Made by a program: the position numbers and the translations under genes. A DNA stretch of 47,591 bases from an uncultured Porphyromonadaceae bacterium. Lineage in GTDB: Bacteria; Bacteroidota; Bacteroidia; Bacteroidales; Muribaculaceae. A model generated the notes under the pieces. That model did no database searches, had not been told where the DNA came from, and saw only the letters and a program-made list of their open reading frames with translations. The stretch lies in the NCBI GenBank assembly GCA_947567425.1, contig CANOLV010000021.1:1-47591 (forward strand). The letters are read 5' to 3'. This document shows, piece after piece, positions 16,946 to 25,798 of this stretch (positions are counted from its first letter, which is position 1; every line of letters starts with the position of its first letter).

Positions 16946-17953
16946 TCAGACATCATTTTTGACGCAACTGCCGTCAGGGCCGATCCGTTCTCCGTTATAC
17001 GGCTCGATATGGGTGGTCACTATCGACGTGTCGCGGTCAAACACTCCGCGTATGCGCCTCTCCACATCCGAAGCTATGTCATGTGCGCTTATCACAGAAA
17101 TGTCGGGATCCACCTTGATATGCACCTCGACTATCACCGAATAGCCATTGCGCCGTGTACGCACGTGGTGGTAAGCCCTCACTCCGGGAGTCGAAACGAT
17201 AGCTTCGCGTATGCGTTCCTCGACATCGGCGGGGAGAGCTATCTCAAGAAGTTCCTTTATCGCAGGAATCGCCATCTTGACCGATACCACCGCGATCATA
17301 ACCGCCACTACCATCGCCGCCAACGGATCAAGCACTCTGCCCCCCTCGCCGAGAAACATGGCGCCGCCCACACCCACCAATGTCGCTATCGACGAGAAGG
17401 CATCGCTGCGGTGATGCCACGCATTGGCCACCACAGCCGCCGAATTGATCCTCTCTCCGGCACGCCGCGTATAGCGGTAAAGCCACTCCTTTACCACCAG
17501 CGAAAGCACGCAAAGGTCCAAAGCTATGACACCGGGACGGGGAATGACCTCGCCCGACAATGCAGACACCACGTTTCGGCAACCGTCGGCAAATATGCCG
17601 ACAGCCACTGCCAAAAGAACCACGGACAGGAGCAACGTGGCAAAAGTCTCATACTTTCCATGTCCGTACTGGTAACGCTCGTCAGGTTTCTTTCTGGCTA
17701 TTCCCACCATCACGAGCACTATTATATCCGACAGAAAATCAGAGAACGAATGTATGCCGTCGGCCACAAGAGCGTTGGACCGGCCCAATATACCTCCGCA
17801 CACCTTGGCCACACCGAGCAGGGCGTTCCACCAGAACCCCACCCAAGTGACATGACGCGCCACACGGACAGCCTCTTCAGGTGCCACTATTCCTTCCGGA
17901 TTCCTACCATTGATATCCTGCATACCGTCTGCTTCTCTTCTCGCCATAGCCAT
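16946..17953 (-). CDS. Cation diffusion facilitator (CDF) metal transporter
   Basis: This 335-residue inner-membrane protein has about six transmembrane helices and a C-terminal cytoplasmic metal-sensing domain (AIVSTPGVRAYHHVRTRRNGYSVIVEVHIKVDP). Transport-site residues appear as HSFSDFLSD in helix 2 and HHRSDAFSS in helix 5, both HxxxD, an arrangement usual for zinc/cadmium-type CDF proteins that export metal using the proton gradient. The first 30 residues are a non-hydrophobic extension; later starts at 17947 or the internal Met11 are possible. No clear promoter is seen directly upstream. Substrate metal is inferred from the motif only. Confidence 0.9.
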   Translation of the reverse strand: MAMARREADGMQDINGRNPEGIVAPEEAVRVARHVTWVGFWWNALLGVAKVCGGILGRSNALVADGIHSFSDFLSDIIVLVMVGIARKKPDERYQYGHGKYETFATLLLSVVLLAVAVGIFADGCRNVVSALSGEVIPRPGVIALDLCVLSLVVKEWLYRYTRRAGERINSAAVVANAWHHRSDAFSSIATLVGVGGAMFLGEGGRVLDPLAAMVVAVMIAVVSVKMAIPAIKELLEIALPADVEERIREAIVSTPGVRAYHHVRTRRNGYSVIVEVHIKVDPDISVISAHDIASDVERRIRGVFDRDTSIVTTHIEPYNGERIGPDGSCVKNDV

Positions 17954-18491
17954 TGAGTTAGTTCAATATAACAATTTTCGTCGGCCTAAAAGTTGTTAAT
18001 ATTTAGAAAAATATCAGATTTAACCAAAAATTTCAAGCCCAAATTTAAGAATACCCTCCATACACGACTCTCATCAATAGTATATATTCCTATATATCAG
18101 CATCATATATACCATCTACGCCCATGTTGTCAATTTTGCTTTTATTATAAGATTAAACACTTACTTTTTCAATTTAAAGCTATAACTTTGCACCAGCTTG
18201 ATGAAAGTCACTAATCTTAGAAAACACAGGCACACATCTTCTTTAAATACAAGATAACGCAACGCCTAAGGATACTGATCATGTACCCCATGTTGTTGTC
18301 GTCTTGACACCTAAGAATATGTCACTCTTCATTCTCACATCTGCCTTAGTCCTGTGCAGTTCTAAGAGCAAAAAAGTTTGTTGGCCGTTGGGCTACATTT
18401 TTTTGTTGGATACAGAAATATATACTTGAATTTTGGTTATGAGGGAGTGTGCTTCTGTGAAGAAGTGCACTTTCATTTTTTATGTACATCT
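17954..18491. other. AT-rich 538-bp gap; one promoter-like element, no confident gene
   Basis: The gap lies upstream of the CDF gene and downstream of the CNNM gene, both leftward. It holds a rightward -7 element TAACTTTG (18183-18190) without a good -33 box, followed by an 18-codon reading frame. Complementary hexamers CTAAGG (18266-18271) and CCTTAG (18344-18349) could close a long stem. I recognise no tRNA, 6S, tmRNA, SRP or RNase P signature. Confidence 0.5.
18201..18257 (+). CDS. Possible 18-codon small ORF / leader peptide
   Basis: An ATG 10 nt after the -7 element TAACTTTG opens a frame encoding MKVTNLRKHRHTSSLNTR, ending at TAA. The peptide is strongly basic. The promoter-to-start spacing resembles that of other short-leader genes in this window, which is the main support. 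No long gene follows on this strand, so a classic attenuator is unlikely; a small basic protein or the 5' end of a non-coding RNA are alternatives. It may be chance. Confidence 0.25.
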   Translation: MKVTNLRKHRHTSSLNTR

Positions 18492-19772
18492 CTATTGATC
18501 GTTCTGACTGTCGGCAAACTTCACTCTTATCAGCTCCAGACGTGTGGCCGACTTCTTGACCACGGTATAGGTCTTGCCGGCAAGATCGACGGTAGTCCCC
18601 TGCGGGGGTATCTCTCCCAGGCTGCTGAGGATATATCCTGCCAAAGTCTGATACTCGTCTGATTCCGGTATGTCAAGGTTGAAAGTGTCGTTCAGCGTAC
18701 TGATCTCGCATCGGCCCGAGAATTCATACAGTCCCGGCTCCACCTCGCGGGCCGTAAGCTTGCTCTTGTCGTGCTCGTCCTGTATGTCGCCGAAGATCTC
18801 CTCCACCAGATCCTCAAGCGATACAAGTCCGGCGGTGCCTCCGAATTCATCGACCACGATGGCCACCGAACGCTTCTCCGCGAGCAGACGGCGCATCATC
18901 TTGTTGGCAAGCAATGTTTCAGGCGCGAACACCACAGGCTTGAGCGACTCCTTCCAGTCGCGGTCGGTATGAAACAGCTCGCTCACATGGATATAGCCCA
19001 GCACATTGTCGATGTCATCCTTGTAGACCACGATTTTTGAACGTCCCGACGAGGTAAACAGCATCGACAGCTGGTCGGTGGTAGTGGTGTCGATATTGAC
19101 TGCTACAAGCTCGTTGCGGGGAGTCATGCAGTCGCGCAGATGTGTCGACGAAAAGTCGATGGCATTATGGAAAATCTTAACTTCATTCTCCACCTTGTCC
19201 TGGTGGGCCGATTCGTCGATTGTGGTCTGGATGTACTGGTTGAGGTCGCCCATCGTCAGCACGCCGAGCGAATGGTTTACGTTGCGGATACCGCATATCC
19301 ACATCAAGGCCTTTGACAGCCACGACGTGAACATCGACACAGGCCACAGCACCACCCAGAAGAAGAAGATCGGTGCCGCGAAATAACGGAGCGAAGAGTT
19401 GGGGTTGATCCTGAAGATGGTCTTCGGAAAAAATTCCCCTGTCAGCAGGATGACCGCTGTCGATATAAGCGTCTGCATGACCAGCACAAACACTTCGCTC
19501 GGATAAATCCGGGCGAGCCACGGTTCAAGAAGCGCGGCCGCTCCCATACCGTAGATTACCAGCACGACATTGTTCCCTACCAGAATCGTGGAGATGAAAA
19601 GTTCCTGATGCGCGTAGTACAGATTGATGATCTTACCGATCAGTCCGCCCCTCTTGACATCGATCTCCACCTTCACCCTGTTGGATGATATGTAGGCTAT
19701 CTCAACTCCGGAGAACAGAGCCGAGAACACCAGCGACACCAATGTGATTATGAGCCAAGTTGTTAATGACAT
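18492..19772 (-). CDS. CNNM/CorC (HlyC/GldE-like) family membrane protein
   Basis: The 426-residue protein has an N-terminal DUF21/CNNM transmembrane domain (about 1-170, WLIITLVSLVFSALFSGVEIAYISSNRV). A CBS pair follows (about 205-325, containing RDCMTPRNELVAVNID and IVVDEFGGTAGLVSLEDLVEEI) with a C-terminal CorC/HlyC transporter-associated domain. Relatives act in magnesium or cobalt handling, and the GldE branch in gliding and lipoprotein stability in Bacteroidetes. The FGGTAGLVSLEDLVEEIFGDI block is diagnostic of the family. It is the last gene of the coaX-barrel-lptC cluster, 29 bp after lptC, and is probably in the same operon. Confidence 0.88.
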   Translation of the reverse strand: MSLTTWLIITLVSLVFSALFSGVEIAYISSNRVKVEIDVKRGGLIGKIINLYYAHQELFISTILVGNNVVLVIYGMGAAALLEPWLARIYPSEVFVLVMQTLISTAVILLTGEFFPKTIFRINPNSSLRYFAAPIFFFWVVLWPVSMFTSWLSKALMWICGIRNVNHSLGVLTMGDLNQYIQTTIDESAHQDKVENEVKIFHNAIDFSSTHLRDCMTPRNELVAVNIDTTTTDQLSMLFTSSGRSKIVVYKDDIDNVLGYIHVSELFHTDRDWKESLKPVVFAPETLLANKMMRRLLAEKRSVAIVVDEFGGTAGLVSLEDLVEEIFGDIQDEHDKSKLTAREVEPGLYEFSGRCEISTLNDTFNLDIPESDEYQTLAGYILSSLGEIPPQGTTVDLAGKTYTVVKKSATRLELIRVKFADSQNDQ

Positions 19773-19801
19773 TGCTTTTGTTAGTATTTATAGTCACACT
19801 C

Positions 19802-20428
19802 TTATTCTTCACCGCCGGCGGTCGATGTGCTGTCTGCATCGTTCCGGTGCTTAAACTGCGATGCCGGGAAGATGCCCGTCGGATTCATTATGTTGTACCG
19901 CGTCATGCGGTCGTTTGATTCGAAGCCCACCCCTTCGATGGTTCTGTCGGCCCGTTCAATATGGATAAACGAGTCGGAATACACCTTGTTCTGGCGCTGG
20001 TCCCAGTAAAGCTGCTGTGTAAGGAATTTCTCACCAAGTGTGTTGAGGATATTGACATTGCCGTCCAGACGCCATAGCTGCTTGTTCTTGAAGTAAGTGG
20101 CCGAATCGCACAAAATGGTGGCGTCGGTGGCAAACTTGTCGTCAAACTTCTCCATGAAAAGCCCCTCGGGAAAGCGCCATAAAGGTTCGGTGGCCTCGTC
20201 ATACACCAGCCAGAGGTCGGTCGTGATACGGTAGCGCGTGATGCCTGAATCGGATATCATCGTAACCACATCGCGGGTCATCATCGTAGGTGCGGTCTCC
20301 ATGTCGGTGTTGCGGTGTACCACTTCCGTCTTGTCGTTGGAACATCCAACAACGATAAGTACCGCCAGCGCGCAAAGCACGGGCAGTACCCTCATATCGT
20401 TTACAATGTGTCTCTTCAGGACCATCAA
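19802..20428 (-). CDS. lptC: LPS export protein LptC
   Basis: The 208-residue product begins with a lipobox (LIVVGC), giving a lipoprotein form of LptC as is common in Bacteroidetes. The mature part follows the LptC/OstA pattern: SGITRYRITTDLWLVYDEATEPLWRFPEGL, then repeated beta segments including ATYFKNKQLWRLDGNVNILN and YSDSFIHIERADRTIEGVGFESN. LptC receives lipopolysaccharide from the LptBFG transporter and hands it to LptA. Start codons at 20428 or Met12 (20395) are both workable; the latter gives a more compact signal peptide. It lies 7 bp after the outer-membrane barrel gene and is surely cotranscribed. Confidence 0.88.
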   Translation of the reverse strand: MMVLKRHIVNDMRVLPVLCALAVLIVVGCSNDKTEVVHRNTDMETAPTMMTRDVVTMISDSGITRYRITTDLWLVYDEATEPLWRFPEGLFMEKFDDKFATDATILCDSATYFKNKQLWRLDGNVNILNTLGEKFLTQQLYWDQRQNKVYSDSFIHIERADRTIEGVGFESNDRMTRYNIMNPTGIFPASQFKHRNDADSTSTAGGEE

Positions 20429-20435
20429 TCTCTTA

Positions 20436-21692
20436 TTACATGATCTTTCGCTGGTAGAACCATCGTTCGTTGAAGTTCACACCGACTTTTATGCTCAGAT
20501 AATTCTCTTTTATAAGCGGGTTCGGATTGGCCTGACGGTGGCGCCACTCAATGCCCAGATTTATCACCGTCTTCTGTTTTGGTGCAGGCAGACCGAAACC
20601 GATCGACACTCCGTATTCCCTGACGTTGTTTCCGAGCACATTCAGATAGCTGTGTTCATAGAATGCTCCCGCGCGGTAATTGATGTTCTGCACGTACGAA
20701 CCGCGGCTGTTGGGAGTATACTGCATACCGGCGGCCACCTTCCAGCGGTCGTCAAACGACTGCGACTGAAGCTCGTCGTCGATATTCCTGTACTTGGCCT
20801 TCGACCAAGGCTGATAGGTAAGGTCGAGTTCCACCATCCACCGGTCACGCCACTCATAGTTAAGGCCGAAGCCCCACGATGCAGGCAGTGAATACTTGTT
20901 TTTAAGTGAGGTGTAGCCCACTGTGTCCGCCTCGTTCTCGGTGCTCAGGTCGTAATGTACGCCCCAGGCATGACCTAAAAGCGACTTTCCGGGCGAATAA
21001 GTGACGCCGGCGGTCAGCTTGCTGTCGCGGTTGATGTTGTAGGCATACTGCGCTCCGAACTGTACATGGTAGTCGCGCACCTGGACCACAGTCTCAAACA
21101 GGGTCGACGAACCGGTCGACGTGTATAGGTAAGTGTCGTTGTAGGTGGTGCCGAAAAGATAGCCGATGTTCACACCCACCGACAGACCTTTGACGATACG
21201 GCCGGCCACACCGGCATAAAGCTGGTTCAGGCCGCCGGAACCCTGACGGGTCTCAGAACCGTTGTCGATATTGGAGCCGAACGCATAGCCTACGTTGGAG
21301 TATGGTATCAATCCGAAGCTCGCGCCGATACGCTTGCTGATCGGAAACTGCATCGTCACATAGTCGAGGCCTCCGCCGAAATTTGATCCGAAGTGGCTGA
21401 CGCCCTTATTGTCCGTTTCACGGCTCCACAATTTGGTCACATCCATGCCTATGTCAAACAGGAACGTGATTGAGTCTATAGATGCATAGCTTGCCGGGTT
21501 CATTACATTGATCTGACGGCCCGACTGCATGGCATAGCCCACGCCGCCCATTGCGCTTTGGGCCGAGGTGGCATTATCGTTTAGTATGCCGTAGCCGTAC
21601 TTTGAATAGGGGCTCATGGCTTCCTGAGCGTTCACATTCACCGTCGCCACGAGAAGCGCCACGGCCACTAAGATGTTTTTAGCGATGTTCAT
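20436..21692 (-). CDS. Outer-membrane beta-barrel protein of unknown function
   Basis: This 418-residue protein has a signal peptide (KNILVAVALLVATVNVNAQ) and a run of amphipathic strands rich in Tyr, Gly and Asn (YNDTYLYTSTGSSTLFETVVQVRDYHVQFGAQYAYN), typical of an outer-membrane barrel. The N-terminal SPYSKYGYGILNDNATSAQSAMGGVGYAM resembles FadL/OmpP1- and PorV-like lids. Its place between coaX and lptC recurs in Bacteroidetes, which hints at a role in envelope lipid handling, but no function is established here. Its start overlaps the end of coaX by 14 nt. Confidence 0.82.
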   Translation of the reverse strand: MNIAKNILVAVALLVATVNVNAQEAMSPYSKYGYGILNDNATSAQSAMGGVGYAMQSGRQINVMNPASYASIDSITFLFDIGMDVTKLWSRETDNKGVSHFGSNFGGGLDYVTMQFPISKRIGASFGLIPYSNVGYAFGSNIDNGSETRQGSGGLNQLYAGVAGRIVKGLSVGVNIGYLFGTTYNDTYLYTSTGSSTLFETVVQVRDYHVQFGAQYAYNINRDSKLTAGVTYSPGKSLLGHAWGVHYDLSTENEADTVGYTSLKNKYSLPASWGFGLNYEWRDRWMVELDLTYQPWSKAKYRNIDDELQSQSFDDRWKVAAGMQYTPNSRGSYVQNINYRAGAFYEHSYLNVLGNNVREYGVSIGFGLPAPKQKTVINLGIEWRHRQANPNPLIKENYLSIKVGVNFNERWFYQRKIM

Positions 21693-22410
21693 TATATAAT
21701 AGTATACTGTTTAATCCTGTTAGTACAAGTGTTTCGTCAACCGCCACCTCGAAGTCGAGCAAAGGAGCTATACGGCAGGCATCGCCGCCCGTGACCACAA
21801 CCCCCGATTTCGAAGGAAGCTGACTGCGGTAGTAGCCGATCTCGGCGACCACGCCGCGCACCACACCGGCGAGTATGGCCGCATCCGTATCGGTACCCCA
21901 CATCGGGACGTCGACATGCGACTCCACGTCCACCGACGGCAGACGCTTGGTCATCCTGTGAAGCGCTTCGGCCCGCATCCAGAGTCCGGGTGCTATATTG
22001 CCCCCGGCAAAAGTGCCGTCGCTATGCAGAAGATCGTATGTGACGGCTGTACCGGCATCGACCACAAGCATGTCGCGCGACGGAAAAAGCCTTCTGGCTC
22101 CTGCCACGGCGGCAAGCCGGTCACGGCCGAGAGTCGAAGGAGTGGTATAGCCCACCGTTATCGGCAATGGCAGTAACGAGGTCAGCTCATAAACCTTGTC
22201 CACCATGCCGCGGAGAGCCACTATGACCTCCTCGCCATGATTGGCCACCGACGAATATATTGCCGACTCTATCGTGAAACTGTGCGCTATTCGGCGCAGT
22301 TCATCGTCCGTCAGCGTATCAAACCGCCAATGGTCCACAAGCTCCTCTCCGCTGAACACTGCTGCTTTAGCGGCCGAATTGCCTTGGTCTATGACTAAGT
22401 TATATCCCAT
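21679..22410 (-). CDS. coaX: Type III pantothenate kinase
   Basis: The 243-residue cytoplasmic enzyme phosphorylates pantothenate in the first step of coenzyme A synthesis. It has the ASKHA-fold phosphate loop as LVIDQGNSAAKAAVF (residues 5-19) and the second signature MLVVDAGTAVTYDLL around residue 115, then GGNIAPGLWMRAEALH and a C-terminal VVTGGDA adenosine motif. Length fits the family. A -7 TAATTTTG on the minus strand (22419-22426) ends only 9 nt before the ATG, so the mRNA may be almost leaderless. It heads an operon with the barrel, lptC and the CNNM protein. Confidence 0.92.
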   Translation of the reverse strand: MGYNLVIDQGNSAAKAAVFSGEELVDHWRFDTLTDDELRRIAHSFTIESAIYSSVANHGEEVIVALRGMVDKVYELTSLLPLPITVGYTTPSTLGRDRLAAVAGARRLFPSRDMLVVDAGTAVTYDLLHSDGTFAGGNIAPGLWMRAEALHRMTKRLPSVDVESHVDVPMWGTDTDAAILAGVVRGVVAEIGYYRSQLPSKSGVVVTGGDACRIAPLLDFEVAVDETLVLTGLNSILLYNEHR

Positions 22411-22522
22411 TGCGGTGACAAAATTAGTAAAATAGCGTGAATTAACGACTTAAATATAGCCTAAAATCGACACAGAGAAGGTTATCGGCAGTGAAAACCG
22501 CTCGTTTTAACCTATTTTTCCA

Positions 22523-22915
22523 TTAACGGCGCTTGCTCCGCGACGCCGATTCGCGCGGAATCATTATCGACGTATAGATCAGTATCGCTCCGCCCGCTAT
22601 GGTAAACGCAAGCCAGTCGCGCCCCCCGGCTCCGGGATAAAACATGAAAAACGCCGCGACACAGAAGAATACCGATGCCCACATCTCAATCCTCGACAAG
22701 CGTCGCAGCCTCAGCTCCGGTCCGCCGTACTGGGTGCCGAACCGGCCCGACAGGCTGATCAGCGCACCCGCTCCGTATATCCACCTGTAGACCGTCTGGC
22801 CTGTGCCGAACATAGGAAGCAAAGTTCCTACGGCCACAAGCAGAAGTCCCGAATTGACTATCACTGACCACATACGGGGTGAAAGCCCCGCTACATTTTT
22901 TGATTCTGACGACAT
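22523..22915 (-). CDS. Small four-helix membrane protein, unknown function
   Basis: The 130-residue protein has four hydrophobic helices (starting MWSVIVNSGLLLVAVGTLLPMFG, IYGAGALISLSG, WASVFFCVAAFFMF and WLAFTIAGGAILIYTSIM) and a basic tail ending SASRSKRR. I recognise no named family. It starts 9 bp after the divIC-like gene on the same strand, so the two are cotranscribed; a role in the envelope or division is only a guess from that neighbour. Confidence 0.75.
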   Translation of the reverse strand: MSSESKNVAGLSPRMWSVIVNSGLLLVAVGTLLPMFGTGQTVYRWIYGAGALISLSGRFGTQYGGPELRLRRLSRIEMWASVFFCVAAFFMFYPGAGGRDWLAFTIAGGAILIYTSIMIPRESASRSKRR

Positions 22916-22924
22916 GACGCTTTT

Positions 22925-23227
22925 TTATTCTATGATATACACATCCTCATTTGGACGCTGCATGTGGTAATTCTCGCGCACTATACGCTCCATCGTCTCC
23001 GGATCGGTCTCCAGAGCATGGTTCAGACGATTGTAGTATTCAAGCGTATCGCGGTTGGTCTTGATCTCCTTCTTTAGCTCGGTGATACGGTCATTGTACT
23101 CCATCGATTTCAGCACCGAATTCTCATTAAAGAAGAGCACTATGCACACAAACGCCACCACGATGACAAATGTCACCGATATGTAGCGCCGCATCCAGGC
23201 ATATGCCGATTTAAACTGTTGCTTCAT
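22925..23227 (-). CDS. FtsB/DivIC-like septum formation initiator
   Basis: The 100-residue single-pass protein has a transmembrane helix (about residues 14-34, ISVTFVIVVAFVCIVLFF) followed by a periplasmic coiled coil (SVLKSMEYNDRITELKKEI) and a conserved end (ETMERIVRENYHMQRPNEDVYII), the pattern of FtsB/DivIC proteins that join FtsL and FtsQ in the divisome. I start it at the ATG at 23227. An earlier in-frame ATG at 23248 is upstream of the predicted -7 element (23236-23243), so it could not be on that transcript. The leader would then be only about 5 nt. Confidence 0.85.
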   Translation of the reverse strand: MKQQFKSAYAWMRRYISVTFVIVVAFVCIVLFFNENSVLKSMEYNDRITELKKEIKTNRDTLEYYNRLNHALETDPETMERIVRENYHMQRPNEDVYIIE

Positions 23228-23235
23228 AACTGTCA

Positions 23236-23266
23236 CAAAGTTAAACAAATCTCGCCACTATACCAA
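23236..23266 (-). promoter_or_regulatory. Predicted divIC-like gene promoter (TTG-N20-TAACTTTG)
   Basis: Minus strand: -33 TTG at 23264-23266, 20-bp spacer, -7 TAACTTTG at 23236-23243. The -7 ends 9 nt before the ATG at 23227, so it decides the start codon and predicts a leader of about five bases. Confidence 0.65.
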
Positions 23267-23294
23267 CCGCATTAACGTTTATTCCATTCTCCAT

Positions 23295-23328
23295 CAAAAA
23301 GCACCGCGCACCCGGGAGAGGTGCGCGG
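23295..23328 (-). terminator. Rho-independent terminator of rpiB
   Basis: Perfect 9-bp GC stem CCGCGCACC (23304-23312) with GGTGCGCGG (23320-23328) and a 7-nt loop. On the minus strand it is followed by TGCTTTTTG (23294-23303), a U-tract. It sits 65 bp past the rpiB stop. Confidence 0.8.
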
Positions 23329-23392
23329 CACTTGATATATGCTTTGACATTTTCGTCATGCCTTTACGCCGTTATGTAATGCAGGCCGCGGT

Positions 23393-23845
23393 TTACTTTG
23401 CCGGTATCTTCTCTATACGGCGCTGATGGCGGCCGCCTTCGAAGTCCGTGTCCAGAAATGCATCCACAATCTCAAGGGCAAGCTCCGGAGCTATGAACCT
23501 GGCGGGAAGCACCAGCACATTGGCATTGTTGTGCTGACGGGCCAGACGGGCCAGTTCGACGTTCCAGCACAAAGCCGAACGTATACCCTGATGCTTATTG
23601 AGCGTCATATTGATGCCGTTGCCGCTTCCGCAGATGCCGATGCCGGGGAAATCACGGCCCGACTCCACAGCCTCGGCACAAGGATGTGCATAGTCGGCAT
23701 AGTCGCAGCTTTCGGGCGACGAAGTTCCGAAGTCCTCGAATTCCACACCCTTGGCGATGAGATAACCCTCCACGATATTCTTCAGTTCATACCCCGCGTG
23801 GTCGGAGCAGATAGCGAGTTTTTTGCCTGGTACAAGTATTGACAT
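23393..23845 (-). CDS. rpiB: Ribose 5-phosphate isomerase B
   Basis: The 150-residue cytoplasmic enzyme interconverts ribose 5-phosphate and ribulose 5-phosphate in the pentose phosphate pathway. It shows the RpiB/LacAB signatures ICSDHAGYELK near the start, DYADYAHPCAEAV, and the phosphate-binding loop GIGICGSGNGINMTLNK, followed by RSALCWNVELARLARQHNNANVLVLPARFI. Length and motif order fit the family. It lies 30 bp downstream of the ABC exporter on the same strand and is followed by a strong terminator, so it ends that transcript. Confidence 0.95.
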   Translation of the reverse strand: MSILVPGKKLAICSDHAGYELKNIVEGYLIAKGVEFEDFGTSSPESCDYADYAHPCAEAVESGRDFPGIGICGSGNGINMTLNKHQGIRSALCWNVELARLARQHNNANVLVLPARFIAPELALEIVDAFLDTDFEGGRHQRRIEKIPAK

Positions 23846-23875
23846 AATAATTCTGAGGTAATTTATTGAGGTTGA

Positions 23876-25702
23876 TTAAAATTTTTGCATGTCCACAAGG
23901 CGCTTGTAATAGCCGTCCTTGCACAGAAGCTCGTCGTGGGTGCCCGACTCCACGATACGGCCTTCATGCATCACACAGATCATGTCGGCATTCTTGATGG
24001 TCGACAGACGGTGGGCTATCACCAGCGTGGTACGGTTCTTCATCAGACGTTCGAGAGCCTCCTGCACCGATTTTTCACTTTCGCTGTCGAGCGCGGATGT
24101 GGCCTCGTCAAGAATCAGGATCGGAGGATTCTTCAGTATGGCACGCGCTATCGACAGACGCTGACGCTGACCGCCTGACAGACGGCAGCCGCGGTCGCCG
24201 ATGCAAGTCTGGTAGCCATCCTCCGTAGCCATGATGAACTCATGCGCGTTGGCTATGCGGGCGGCCTCCTCCACCTGTTCCATCGTGGCCGACTTCACTC
24301 CGAAGGTGATGTTGTTGTATATGGTGTCGTTGAATAGTATTGCCTCCTGGTTGACATTGCCCATCAGCGACCGCAGGTCATGCACGAGCATGTCGCGGAT
24401 GTCCACGCCGTCAATCGTGATGTCGCCCTTCTGTACATCGTAGAACCTGGGCAGAAGGTCGGCCAATGTCGATTTGCCGGAACCGCTCTGACCCACTATG
24501 GCCACAGTCGAACCGGCGGGAATGTGAAGCGACACATCGTCAAGCACCGGAGCGGTATTGTAGGCGAAAGTCACGTCATTATAGCTGATGTCGCCTCTGA
24601 AATTCTTGATGGCCACAGGGTTCTTCGGATTGCGGATAGGATTCTCGGCATCAAGTATCTTGTCTACGCGGATCATCGAGGCCAGACCCTTCTGTATCGA
24701 ATAGACCGACTTCGACAAGTCCTTCGCCGGATTGATGATATTGTAGAAGATTATCATGTAGTAGATAAACGACGAAGCCGTGATGTTGGACGTGCCGTAG
24801 ATGATAAGCGTGCCGCCGAACCACAGGACGATGGCTATCGTCAACGTGCCGAGAAATTCGCTCATAGGATGCGCCAGCGACTGGCGGCGGGCTATACTGT
24901 TGCTCATGCGGTAAAACACTTGGTTTTCACGGTGAAACCGGTCCTCAACCTTGCGTTCGGCGTTGAAAGCCTTGATGATACGGAGTCCGCCCAAAGTCTC
25001 CTCTATATTCGACATCAGGAGTCCCCACTGGTTCTGCGCGTCGAGCGACTTGCGCTTCAATCGCTTACCCACACGACCCATGACGAATCCGGCCACCGGA
25101 AGCAGGATCAGCACAAACAGAGTCAGCTGCCACGACATATAGAGCATCATACCGAGGCATCCGAGAATCATTATCGGGTTCTTGAAGAACATATCAAGCG
25201 TCGACATGATCGAATTCTCTATTTCAGCGACATCACCCGTCATACGCGCCATCACGTCACCCTTGCGGGCATCGGTAAAGTATGAGATCGGGAGTTGGAC
25301 TATCTTGTCATACAGATAGTTGCGTATGTCGCGCACCACGCCGGAGCGCATCGGGATGATGAAGTATGAGGCCAGATACGCAGTGCCGGTCTTTAGACCG
25401 GTCATAACCACGAGCATTCCAGCGATGGCCGCAAGCGCGGCCGACTGTCCCCATTTATTGATAAGATACTGTGTATAGTAGTAGAAATTATTGACGGCTA
25501 CAGTCTTAAGGTCGCCTGAATCCCAATCCATGAACTCATAGACACCCTCTTCGATGCCGAAAAGCATCTGCAGGATAGGCACTATCAATGCAAATGAGAA
25601 CAACGTCAGAAACGTCGTCAAGATATTAAAAAATATATTTAATATCAGATATTTCTTATAAGGCGGCACGAAGCGCCTCAGTATGCTCATCAAATCTTTC
25701 AT
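23876..25702 (-). CDS. ABC exporter (MsbA-like, fused membrane and ATPase domains)
   Basis: This 608-residue half-transporter has six transmembrane helices in the first 320 residues and an ATPase domain. Walker A is GQSGSGKST near residue 400, the signature LSGGQRQRLS near 508, Walker B ILILDEATSALDS near 530, and the switch histidine lies in VIAHRLSTI. The homodimer would export a lipid, peptide or drug across the inner membrane; MsbA-type lipid A flipping is plausible but not proved. A -7 TAACTTTG on the minus strand (25708-25715) ends about 6 nt before the ATG, giving almost no leader; no good -33 is seen. It is cotranscribed with rpiB. Confidence 0.88.
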   Translation of the reverse strand: MKDLMSILRRFVPPYKKYLILNIFFNILTTFLTLFSFALIVPILQMLFGIEEGVYEFMDWDSGDLKTVAVNNFYYYTQYLINKWGQSAALAAIAGMLVVMTGLKTGTAYLASYFIIPMRSGVVRDIRNYLYDKIVQLPISYFTDARKGDVMARMTGDVAEIENSIMSTLDMFFKNPIMILGCLGMMLYMSWQLTLFVLILLPVAGFVMGRVGKRLKRKSLDAQNQWGLLMSNIEETLGGLRIIKAFNAERKVEDRFHRENQVFYRMSNSIARRQSLAHPMSEFLGTLTIAIVLWFGGTLIIYGTSNITASSFIYYMIIFYNIINPAKDLSKSVYSIQKGLASMIRVDKILDAENPIRNPKNPVAIKNFRGDISYNDVTFAYNTAPVLDDVSLHIPAGSTVAIVGQSGSGKSTLADLLPRFYDVQKGDITIDGVDIRDMLVHDLRSLMGNVNQEAILFNDTIYNNITFGVKSATMEQVEEAARIANAHEFIMATEDGYQTCIGDRGCRLSGGQRQRLSIARAILKNPPILILDEATSALDSESEKSVQEALERLMKNRTTLVIAHRLSTIKNADMICVMHEGRIVESGTHDELLCKDGYYKRLVDMQKF

Positions 25703-25798
25703 ACATGCAAAGTTAGTGATTTTTAGACCAAAAGTGACGCTTTTGTCAGTGGGATTTTGTAATTTTGTTGGACAACTCTGTCATTTCCCCTACTGACG

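Noticed and set aside
17993-18214. 73-codon plus-strand frame in the AT-rich gap
   Set aside because: Composition is that of random AT-rich DNA, it has no upstream promoter, and the -7 element at 18183 lies inside it.
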